Program-made: the position numbers and the translations under genes | Source: Treponema sp. | GTDB lineage: Bacteria; Spirochaetota; Spirochaetia; Treponematales; Breznakiellaceae | Assembly: GCA_031284195.1 (NCBI GenBank) | Contig: JAITAI010000294.1 | Location: 1 to 12,528 of the forward strand | Length of the DNA: 12,528 nucleotides | Direction of reading: 5' to 3' | Notes under the pieces: generated by a model | Databases searched by the model: none | Told to the model about the DNA's origin: nothing | What the model saw: the letters and a program-made list of their open reading frames with translations, nothing else | Part shown: positions 6,317 through 12,194 of the stretch, one piece after another | Position numbering within the stretch: position 1 is the first letter of the stretch | How the letters are laid out: each line of letters starts with the position of its first letter

Positions 6317-6345
6317 TTGTATTTCAAGTTCAGAATACCTATACT
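6317..6345 (+). promoter_or_regulatory. znuC promoter with an overlapping dyad (possible metal-regulator operator)
   Basis: TTGTAT (6317-6322, three of six), a 17-base spacer, and TATACT (6340-6345, five of six). A dyad GTATT-N10-AATAC (6319-6338) fills the space between the hexamers, where a Zur/Fur- or DtxR-type repressor would block polymerase. The -10 and the dyad are seen; the regulator is a guess from the function of the downstream genes. Confidence 0.4.
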
Positions 6346-6392
6346 AAGGCCGTGACTTGTTTATGTTTATCCCCTTGGATGATGGCTCGATA

Positions 6393-7112
6393 ATGGCGCT
6401 TATCATCTGCCAGAATTTAGCTCTTGCCTATGATGGTGCTCTGGTGGTTCAAGGTATCAACCTTGAAGTGTATACCGGGGATTATCTCTGCATAGCCGGA
6501 GAGAACGGTTCCGGTAAGAGTACCCTCATGAAAGGTATTCTTGGCTTGTTACCACCCCAGCAGGGAAGTATTATCTTGGGAGAGGGACTTAAAACCAATG
6601 AAATCGGGTACCTTCCTCAGCATACTGCGGCACAGCGGGATTTTCCCGCCGGGGTTTACGAAGTGGTATTGTCCGGACGGCAAGGGAGACGGGGCATCCG
6701 TCCCTTTTATTCAAAACAAGATAAATCCGCAGCAGAAGAAAATCTAATCCGTCTGGGGATAGGGGAACTGCGGAACCACTGTTACCGGGAACTGTCCGGC
6801 GGTCAGCAACAGCGGGTCCTCCTGGCCCGAGCGCTCTGTGCAGCCAAGAAGTTGCTGCTCTTGGATGAGCCTGCAGCAGGGCTTGACCCTCTGGCTACCA
6901 CGGATCTGTACCGGTTAATCGAAGAGATAAACCGGGAGACCGGGATTGCAGTGGTTATGATCTCCCACGATATTAAGCGGGCCCTTACCTATGCGAGGCG
7001 TATACTTCATTTACAAGGAATACCCCTCTTCCTAGGAAGCGCCGAGGCCTATGCCCAATCCCCTATGGGAAAACAATTTCTGGGAAATTATCAGGAGGAA
7101 CAGAATGGATAA
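6393..7112 (+). CDS. znuC: Metal (zinc/manganese-type) ABC transporter ATP-binding protein
   Basis: Cytoplasmic ATPase of a Znu/Mnt/Tro-type metal importer. From ATG 6393 (239 residues) it shows Walker A GENGSGKST (36-44), Q-loop Q76 in GYLPQH, signature LSGGQQQR (134-141), Walker B LLLLDEP (154-160) and switch H192. Upstream in-frame TTG 6357 and ATG 6363 add residues (MFIPLDDGSI) not expected in the family; MALIICQNLALAYDG is a normal beginning. The ribosome-binding site before 6393 is weak (GATGG). The stop overlaps the start of the permease gene by eight bases. No solute-binding protein gene is present nearby, so it must be elsewhere or replaced. Zinc versus manganese cannot be decided from the sequence. 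Confidence 0.92.
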   Translation: MALIICQNLALAYDGALVVQGINLEVYTGDYLCIAGENGSGKSTLMKGILGLLPPQQGSIILGEGLKTNEIGYLPQHTAAQRDFPAGVYEVVLSGRQGRRGIRPFYSKQDKSAAEENLIRLGIGELRNHCYRELSGGQQQRVLLARALCAAKKLLLLDEPAAGLDPLATTDLYRLIEEINRETGIAVVMISHDIKRALTYARRILHLQGIPLFLGSAEAYAQSPMGKQFLGNYQEEQNG

Positions 7113-7968
7113 GCTCGAGTTTGTCATGATTTTACAGGATATGTTCTCCTACACCTTTATCGTGCGGGCAGTGCTGGTAGGTTTTCTGGTTTCCCTCTGC
7201 GCCAGCCTGCTGGGGGTCAGCCTGGTCTTGAAACGGTATTCCATGATCGGAGACGGCTTGTCCCATGTGGGATTCGGTGCCCTTGCCATTGCCAGTGCAG
7301 CAAACCTGGCGCCTCTCACGGTTTCTATCCCCATCGTGGTTTTAGCGGCCTTTCTTTTGTTACGGTTAAGCGAACATGCACGGATCAAGGGGGATGCTGC
7401 CATTGCCCTGATTTCAACCGGGGCCCTGGCCATCGGAGTGGTGGTGATTTCTATGACCACCGGCATGAATACCGATGTCTGTAATTACCTGTTCGGGAGT
7501 ATCCTCGCCATGAGTAAAAGCGATGTGTATCTCAGTATCATCCTGTCGGCGATTGTATTAACCTTGTTTATCCTTTTCTACCATAAAATCTTTGCGGTAA
7601 CTTTTGATGAAACCTTTGCCAAGGCCACTGGTACCAAGACCGGGACATACAACATGCTCATCGCCTTTTTAACCGCGGTGACGATTGTTTTAGGTATGCG
7701 GATGATGGGGGCCCTCCTTATTTCAGCGCTTATTATCTTTCCTGCGCTCACCAGTATGCGCCTTTGTAAGCGTTTCAGGACCGTTACCCTCTGTTCGGGG
7801 CTGGTTTCCGTGGTATGTTTCCTCATCGGCGTGGTAATTTCCTATGTCTACGCTACCCCCACCGGGGCCAGTGTGGTTATCGTAAACATGGTAGCCTTCC
7901 TGGTGTTTTGGGGTATCCATGAGATGCGCTCACAACGCCGAAAGCAGGAAAACCAGTTTCATAGGTGA
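7105..7968 (+). CDS. znuB: Metal ABC transporter permease, ZnuB/MntB family
   Basis: Integral membrane subunit of the importer, 287 residues, with about eight hydrophobic segments. Family features include the early LLGVSLVLKRYSMIGDGLSHVGFGALAIA block (GDGLSHxxFG), GDAAIALISTGALAIGVVVIS, and the late GMRMMGALLISALIIFPALTSM block. Start ATG 7105 has AGGAGG six bases upstream and lies inside the end of znuC, so translation is probably coupled; the open frame before it is the znuC region read in another frame. It would form the channel together with ZnuC and an external binding protein. Confidence 0.92.
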   Translation: MDKLEFVMILQDMFSYTFIVRAVLVGFLVSLCASLLGVSLVLKRYSMIGDGLSHVGFGALAIASAANLAPLTVSIPIVVLAAFLLLRLSEHARIKGDAAIALISTGALAIGVVVISMTTGMNTDVCNYLFGSILAMSKSDVYLSIILSAIVLTLFILFYHKIFAVTFDETFAKATGTKTGTYNMLIAFLTAVTIVLGMRMMGALLISALIIFPALTSMRLCKRFRTVTLCSGLVSVVCFLIGVVISYVYATPTGASVVIVNMVAFLVFWGIHEMRSQRRKQENQFHR

Positions 7969-7984
7969 CCTTTTGAAAAAGCCT
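7966..7984 (+). repeat. 19-base dispersed repeat, copy 2
   Basis: TGACCTTTTGAAAAAGCCT begins at the stop codon of znuB and is followed by CTTTTTTATG. It is identical to the minus strand at 4679-4661. Unlike that copy, the matching hairpin arm is missing here, so it is only half of the structure seen in the rpoN-hpf gap. Confidence 0.7.
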
Positions 7985-8025
7985 CTTTTTTATGTTATTT
8001 TTGCTATAGTAAGGAGCATAAAACG

Positions 8026-8700
8026 ATGAACCATATACAAAAATTACCCCGTGCAGCAGGCTTGTGTCTACTTTGGACCTTGGGTATGCTTTGGGTAAGC
8101 GGATGCAGTGGCAAGCAGGGGTTCGCCTTATCAGGACGGACCAACAAAAACGGCACTCCAGGGATTATCCTTCCCGGGTCAGGATCCTCGGGTATAGCAA
8201 GTTCCAGTGGGCTTCTCGTGCCTGAATCGTCGGCGGTTTTATCCGATGGACCGGCAGTTTCGGTTTTGCAGGCGGATACGCAAGACCCCAATAAACGGCT
8301 GATTAAGGTGGACCCCAAATACCAAGCCAATCAAGGACTCTTAGAAATCAAAGAAAAGATGTTCATAGCCCAAACAAACGATGTCTATCTCAATCCTGAG
8401 GATTATCTCGGTAAAACCATCAAATTAGAAGGCATCTTCCAGACCCAATCCTATTCCAGTACAGAGCCTCCCTACTACTTTGTGATTCGGTATGGTCCTG
8501 GTTGCTGCGGAAATGACGGAAACGCGGGCTTTGAGGTGATGTGGGAGCAGGAGGATGCCATCTATCCTGCAGAGAACGACTGGGTCGAAGTCATCGGCGT
8601 ACTGGGGGCCTATGAAGAAGATGGGTACCCTTATATCTGCATCAATCTATCTTCTTTGAAGGTATTGGAAACCCGGGGACAGGAATTCGTTACCCAGTAA
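8026..8700 (+). CDS. Lipoprotein with DUF1980/YcgQ-like C-terminal region
   Basis: A 224-residue predicted lipoprotein. It has a basic, hydrophobic signal peptide (residues 1-26) and lipobox V-S-G-C27. A Ser/Gly/Pro-rich linker (about 28-90) leads to a C-terminal domain (about 105-220). This contains NPEDYLGKTIKLEGIFQTQ, a C160-C161 pair in YGPGCCGNDG, and ENDWVEVIGVLGAYEEDGYPYI. The order 'GKxIxxxGF - CC - DWVEVxGxL - PYI' resembles the C-terminal half of TIGR03943/DUF1980 (YcgQ) proteins; this is recognition by pattern, not a search. Start ATG 8026 follows AAGGAG by nine bases. It sits 57 bases after znuB and 16 before ruvB, so it may share their transcript. A role in metal binding or handling at the cell surface is inferred from context and the cysteine pair. 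Confidence 0.75.
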   Translation: MNHIQKLPRAAGLCLLWTLGMLWVSGCSGKQGFALSGRTNKNGTPGIILPGSGSSGIASSSGLLVPESSAVLSDGPAVSVLQADTQDPNKRLIKVDPKYQANQGLLEIKEKMFIAQTNDVYLNPEDYLGKTIKLEGIFQTQSYSSTEPPYYFVIRYGPGCCGNDGNAGFEVMWEQEDAIYPAENDWVEVIGVLGAYEEDGYPYICINLSSLKVLETRGQEFVTQ

Positions 8701-8716
8701 AGGACGCTGGGGCAGT

Positions 8717-9829
8717 ATGGGAAAAGTGAAACCTAAAGACCCTGAAGGGAAAAGCCAAGGCCCGGGGGTGTCTTCCCGAAAGGACTACGATCCTGGAGTG
8801 GTACATGCTGAAAAATCCCTTCCTGAAGATGAACGGGACCTTTCCCTGCGACCCCAGAATCTCAAGGAATTTCTGGGCCAAGCCGCGCTCAAGGAAAACC
8901 TGGGGATCTTCATTGCCGCAGCTAAAGAACGAAAGGAAAGTCTGGATCATCTCTTTTTGATTGGGCCTCCAGGACTGGGAAAAACTACCCTGGCCCAGGT
9001 GGTAGCCCATGAGTTGGGTGCGGATTTTAAGGTTACCTCTGCCCCGGCCTTGGATAAACCGAAAGACCTCGCCGGGATTCTCACCACGATAACCGATAAG
9101 ACGGTGTTCTTCATTGATGAGATACACCGGCTCAAACCAGCTATGGAAGAAATGCTGTACATTGCCATGGAGGATTATGAACTGGACTGGATCATCGGCC
9201 AAGGTCCCAGCGCCCGGACCATCCGGATTCCTATTCCTTCGTTTACCTTGGTGGGAGCTACTACTAAGGCCGGGAATGTCTCCAGTCCCTTGGTAAGCCG
9301 TTTTGGAATAAGCTGCCGGTTTTCCTTTTATGAACAGGAGGATATGGAAGCGATCATCCGGCGTTCCGCAGGGATTCTCAAAATTTCCATTGATGATGAA
9401 GCTGCCTCGCTCCTCGCAAAATCCTCTCGAGGGACCCCCCGGGTGGCAAACCGGCTCCTTCGGCGTATGCGTGATTTTGCTCAGGTCTTGGGGGGCCCTT
9501 CCCTGGCTTCTATCACTCCAGCGGTGGTGCAGGAAGGGCTCACCCGTCTTGAGATAGACCCTTTGGGTCTTGAACAGTACGATAGGGAGATCCTCCGGAT
9601 CATCATTGAACGGTACAAAGGAGGACCAGTAGGTGCAGAAACCCTGGCCATATCCGTAGGCGAGGCAGTAGATACGTTAGAGGATTACTATGAACCCTAC
9701 CTCATCCAATCAGGGCTTCTCCAGCGTACCCCTCGGGGCCGGATGGTAACGGATCGGGCCTATGAACACCTCAAGATTGCAAAGCCCATGACCCAAGATA
9801 AAGATGAAACTAACGGATTTCTCTTTTGA
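8717..9829 (+). CDS. ruvB: Holliday junction branch-migration helicase RuvB
   Basis: AAA+ motor that, with RuvA, drives branch migration of Holliday junctions. Walker A is GPPGLGKT (83-90), Walker B FFIDEIH (131-137), sensor 1 GATTKAG (180-186), and the arginine-finger region SPLVSRFG (190-197) has R195 but valine where many relatives have an earlier arginine (PLRxRFG). The C-terminal winged helix includes GPVGAETLAISVGE and LIQSGLLQRTPRGR. At 370 residues it is longer than usual because of about 30 extra polar N-terminal residues before ERDLSLRPQ. The start ATG 8717 has only a weak ribosome-binding site (GGGG four bases away, or AGGA twelve away). It overlaps queA by 26 bases. ruvA and ruvC are not in the window. 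Confidence 0.97.
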   Translation: MGKVKPKDPEGKSQGPGVSSRKDYDPGVVHAEKSLPEDERDLSLRPQNLKEFLGQAALKENLGIFIAAAKERKESLDHLFLIGPPGLGKTTLAQVVAHELGADFKVTSAPALDKPKDLAGILTTITDKTVFFIDEIHRLKPAMEEMLYIAMEDYELDWIIGQGPSARTIRIPIPSFTLVGATTKAGNVSSPLVSRFGISCRFSFYEQEDMEAIIRRSAGILKISIDDEAASLLAKSSRGTPRVANRLLRRMRDFAQVLGGPSLASITPAVVQEGLTRLEIDPLGLEQYDREILRIIIERYKGGPVGAETLAISVGEAVDTLEDYYEPYLIQSGLLQRTPRGRMVTDRAYEHLKIAKPMTQDKDETNGFLF

Positions 9830-10832
9830 ATTACCCGAACGCCTAATCGCCCAGTTCCCACCGGTAACCCGGGGAAGCAGCCGGCTCATGGTGTTAGACC
9901 GGCGTACAGGAAACCCTATGCATCATCAAGTGACGGATTTACCCTATCTCTTGGAACCCGGTTCTCTCTTAGTGTTTAACAATTCTAAAGTCCGCAAGGC
10001 CCGGATTGTGGGGGTCTCCAAGGGAAAGGGTACTCCGGTGGAATTCCTCCTTTTGAACCCATTAAAACAGGGGGATGACTGTACCTGGCTGACCATGACC
10101 CAACGGGCCAAGCGTCGCCGTTTGGGAAGCCGCTACGTCTTTGAAGATGAACGGGAAGGGGAAATTACCGGGGAATCAGGAGCATATCGGCTGCTTCGGT
10201 TTGACCGTCCTGTGAATGATTTCTGGCTTGACCGCTACGGCCATATCCCTCTACCGCCTTACATCAAGCGGAAAGATACCCCTCTGGACGAGGAACGGTA
10301 TCAGACGGTGTACGCGAAACCTACCGGGTCCACTGCTGCGCCCACTGCAGGTCTCCATTTTACCCAGGAACTTCTGCAGGAGCTTTCCCAGCAAGGGATT
10401 GAGTGCGTTTTTATCACCCTCCATGTGGGATTGGGGACCTTCCTTCCGGTACGGACTGAATACATTGAGGATCACCCCATGCACGAGGAAATTTTCAGTA
10501 TTGATAGCCCAAGCGCCCAGAAGATTGTCCAAGCTAAGACCGAGGGCCGTAAGATCATTGCCGTGGGGACTACCAGCGTCCGGACCCTAGAATCAGCCTG
10601 GAAGCAGGGGGGTATTGAACCAGGAACTGGAGCCACTGCGCTTTTTATCTATCCCGGCTATACCTTCAAAGTGGTGGATGCCTTATTTACCAACTTCCAC
10701 ACCCCTGAATCAACCTTGCTCATGTTGGTTTCCGCCTTTGCAGGCCGGGAACGCCTCTTGGCGGCTTATCAGGCAGCAGTACAGGAAGGGTATCGGTTCT
10801 ATAGTTATGGGGACGCCATGCTTATCCTCTAA
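9804..10832 (+). CDS. queA: S-adenosylmethionine:tRNA ribosyltransferase-isomerase QueA
   Basis: Transfers and isomerises the ribosyl part of S-adenosylmethionine onto 7-aminomethyl-7-deazaguanine in tRNA, giving epoxyqueuosine. The 342-residue length is typical. Family blocks are FSFELPERLIAQFP (7-20), SRLMVLDR, LLVFNNSKVRKARI, GHIPLPPYIKR, RYQTVYAKPTGSTAAPTAGLHFT, HVGLGTFLPVR, HPMHEE, AVGTTSVRTLES and TNFHTPESTLLMLVSAFAG. The start ATG 9804 lies inside the end of ruvB and has only a poor ribosome-binding site, so translation is probably coupled to ruvB. A ruvB-queA neighbourhood is common in bacteria. It is the last gene of the co-directional run starting at znuC. Confidence 0.97.
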   Translation: MKLTDFSFELPERLIAQFPPVTRGSSRLMVLDRRTGNPMHHQVTDLPYLLEPGSLLVFNNSKVRKARIVGVSKGKGTPVEFLLLNPLKQGDDCTWLTMTQRAKRRRLGSRYVFEDEREGEITGESGAYRLLRFDRPVNDFWLDRYGHIPLPPYIKRKDTPLDEERYQTVYAKPTGSTAAPTAGLHFTQELLQELSQQGIECVFITLHVGLGTFLPVRTEYIEDHPMHEEIFSIDSPSAQKIVQAKTEGRKIIAVGTTSVRTLESAWKQGGIEPGTGATALFIYPGYTFKVVDALFTNFHTPESTLLMLVSAFAGRERLLAAYQAAVQEGYRFYSYGDAMLIL

Positions 10833-11046
10833 AAACCTCAGTTGAACCCCTTTGTCACAGAGCATTGTTCTAGGGCCTTTCCGGTTCTTAGGTGCTTTAC
10901 GCCTCCATCCCATAGGGAAAAGGGAAAACATTAACACCCCCTCTTTCCTGCCATAGAAAACCGTGAAGTTGAGAACACTCCAAAGGCCGCATAAGAAGAA
11001 AAAGACCTATGCCTATACGGAACCTTTGTAGCACGCGGGCTATTGC

Positions 11047-11072
11047 GGCCTACCGGTTGCCCGGATAAGGCC
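11047..11072. terminator. Hairpin in the convergent queA/PPOX gap
   Basis: GGCCT (11047-11051) pairs with AGGCC (11068-11072), and the inner CCGG (11053-11056) with CCGG (11061-11064), loop TTGC. No T run follows on either strand. The gap 10833-11095 holds no gene that I can support, and this is its only clear structure; it may mark transcript ends. Confidence 0.3.
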
Positions 11073-11095
11073 TCGTTTCATAGCGGTACGCTCCG

Positions 11096-11488
11096 TCAGA
11101 ATTGAATTACTTTCGGCTCGTCAGTAAAAGAGGAGATAGTCGCCCGGGCATCCTTGAGATACAGAACCTGGGTATTACCGTCGTCAGCGGCATACCTGGA
11201 TTTCAATTGCGGATATGCGTCCAGCATGTGCTGCCGTGCTTCGATCCGGTCATCTTCTACTGCCACTGCTTCTATACGAATCCATTTGTCTTCAACCATG
11301 GCGCAGATCTCGATATGGGGATTCGCCTTTATTTGTTTCGACACGTTCTTAGCCTTGCCGGTCTGGATATACAATTTACCTTCAAATATATCCAGTGTTC
11401 CAAAAGGACGAACCCGGGGCTTCGTGCCCTCCAGGGTCGCAAGATAATAGGTCCCGCTTTTCTTTAAAAAATCGTACACTTCTTTCAT
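11096..11488 (-). CDS. Pyridoxamine 5'-phosphate oxidase-family protein (FMN-binding split barrel)
   Basis: A 130-residue cytoplasmic protein. It begins MKEVYDFLKKSGTYYLATLEG and continues with KPRVRPFGTLDIFEGKLYIQTGKAKNVSKQI and NPHIEICAM, the usual strand pattern of small split-barrel flavoproteins. The later QHMLDAYPQLKSRYAADDGNT and SSFTDEPKVIQF blocks match a subgroup frequent in Clostridia and spirochaetes (from memory). Members bind FMN or a related flavin; the substrate is unknown and it is unlikely to be the true PdxH. The start ATG 11488 has GAGGAA six bases upstream. A weak promoter candidate lies upstream (TTGCTT at 11566-11561, 16-base spacer, TATGGT at 11544-11539). It stands alone, convergent with queA, at the border of the repeat-rich region. 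Confidence 0.88.
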   Translation of the reverse strand: MKEVYDFLKKSGTYYLATLEGTKPRVRPFGTLDIFEGKLYIQTGKAKNVSKQIKANPHIEICAMVEDKWIRIEAVAVEDDRIEARQHMLDAYPQLKSRYAADDGNTQVLYLKDARATISSFTDEPKVIQF

Positions 11489-11588
11489 CGGTCTTTCCTC
11501 GGTATGTAGTTTATGGAAGCCGTAACAGCCTCAACATGACCATACCATATACGCTTAAAAAAGCAAGGGGGTATATTCCGCTTCTCTA

Positions 11589-11608
11589 TTCTAGGGTTCA
11601 CCCTAGAA
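11589..11608. repeat. 20-bp near-perfect palindrome
   Basis: Arms TTCTAGGGT (11589-11597) and ACCCTAGAA (11600-11608) are separated by two bases. Two bases are too few for a comfortable RNA loop, so this may be a DNA-binding site rather than a terminator. A weaker short hairpin CCCTC-AA-GAGGG followed by GTTTTG lies at 11650-11666. Confidence 0.5.
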
Positions 11609-11685
11609 ACCCTGGGACGGCCTTTTGCTGGGAACCTCAAGGGAGAACACCCTCAAGAGGGGTTTTGTGAACCAGGGGCTGAGCC

Positions 11686-11859
11686 GTGAACCTCCTCGAT
11701 AAAGTCAAAGTAAAAGCCATGCCCCCTAATGCTGAGGGGTCAACTTCATCGGACACCGAGCCCTCCAAGGCGTCTGCAAGGGGCAAAAAACGGCTTTTCT
11801 TGAAACCGCCTATTGATGTTTTTTACGGAAAAAGGTATTATTTTCTATGTTTCGGCTAA
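11686..11859 (+). CDS. Possible 57-residue ORF, unknown function
   Basis: GTG 11686 to TAA 11857-11859, with AGGGG seven bases before the GTG. The product would start NLLDKVKVKAMPPNAEG, continue with a Ser/Lys/Arg-rich stretch (SKASARGKKRLF), and end with an aromatic tail (KPPIDVFYGKRYYFLCFG). I do not recognise it with confidence. It lies in repeat-like DNA, and the opposite strand is also open, so it could be a chance ORF or the end of an eroded gene. It is included because a ribosome-binding site, a hydrophilic-to-aromatic layout and a clean stop are all present. Confidence 0.25.
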   Translation: MNLLDKVKVKAMPPNAEGSTSSDTEPSKASARGKKRLFLKPPIDVFYGKRYYFLCFG

Positions 11860-11892
11860 CCGCAGCACAAAAGACAGCCCCCGCCCCCTGGT

Positions 11893-11915
11893 GGAGTTTT
11901 GCGGAGCAAAACTCC
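11893..11915. repeat. Perfect 10-bp hairpin with three-base loop
   Basis: GGAGTTTTGC (11893-11902), loop GGA, GCAAAACTCC (11906-11915). Shorter stems follow at once: GGC-AAA-GCC (11918-11926) and GCAG...CTGC (11927-11941). The cluster looks like a REP-like palindromic unit or part of a structured RNA. Confidence 0.7.
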
Positions 11916-11952
11916 GAGGCAAAGCCGCAGACTTCGCCTGCTCAAGGCTCAC

Positions 11953-11983
11953 ATTATACTTTAACAAAAAGACGGCGTGTCAA
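11953..11983 (-). promoter_or_regulatory. Minus-strand promoter with two consensus hexamers, reading into the hairpin cluster
   Basis: The minus strand has TTGACA (11983-11978) and TATAAT (11958-11953), both perfect, but with a 19-base spacer instead of 17. Transcription would start near 11946 and run through the hairpins at 11893-11941. No protein-coding gene follows closely in that direction. Confidence 0.45.
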
Positions 11984-12017
11984 GTACCCAATAGCTAAAT
12001 TTCCGCATTTTTATGGA

Positions 12018-12036
12018 GACAAACCGAAGGTTTGTC
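12018..12036. repeat. Perfect 8-bp hairpin with three-base loop
   Basis: GACAAACC (12018-12025), loop GAA, GGTTTGTC (12029-12036). The architecture is the same as the hairpin at 11893-11915 (perfect stem, three-base purine loop) although the sequence is unrelated. Confidence 0.65.
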
Positions 12037-12050
12037 CAAATTCCTTACCC

Positions 12051-12175
12051 TTAGGCAAATCCGTCCCGGAATTAGGCAATTTTACGGCAGCCGGGGGCAA
12101 TCAACCCCGGAATTAGGCAATTCCGCCGCAAAATCAGGCACGTTTATTTCATATTTAGGCAATCCCGCCTACACC
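12051..12175 (+). repeat. Six degenerate 21-base tandem units with core TTAGGCAA
   Basis: Units begin at 12051, 12072, 12093, 12113, 12134 and 12155, five of 21 bases and one (12093) of 20. Four carry TTAGGCAA exactly; the others read GGGGGCAA and TCAGGCAC. The second half of several units is rich in CCG. Two 17-base segments, 12065-12081 and 12106-12122, are identical. Local hairpins are CCGGGG-N8-CCCCGG (12091-12110) and CGGAATT-AGGC-AATTCCG (12108-12125). The array ends 19 bases before the ATG at 12195. A period of two helical turns suggests protein binding on one DNA face, but it could also be decayed repetitive DNA. Confidence 0.65.
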
Positions 12176-12194
12176 ACAATAAGGAGCAATCATA

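Noticed and set aside
8002..8010. Extended -10 element TGCTATAGT before the lipoprotein gene
   Set aside because: No -35 partner, and its start would fall at the end of AAGGAG, removing the ribosome-binding site of the gene.
11640..11780. Open minus-strand frame over the 57-residue ORF region
   Set aside because: No start or ribosome-binding site could be assigned and the product is not recognisable. The nearby GGACACC text loosely recalled an IS3-like end, but no transposase or paired terminal repeat is visible.
11847..12116. Open frame of 89 codons, plus strand, starting ATG 11847
   Set aside because: It runs through the hairpin cluster and the tandem array, has no ribosome-binding site, and its composition follows the repeats. 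Treated as a chance frame.
12051..12175. CRISPR array
   Set aside because: Units are only 21 bases, degenerate, contiguous and without unique spacers. No cas genes are present.
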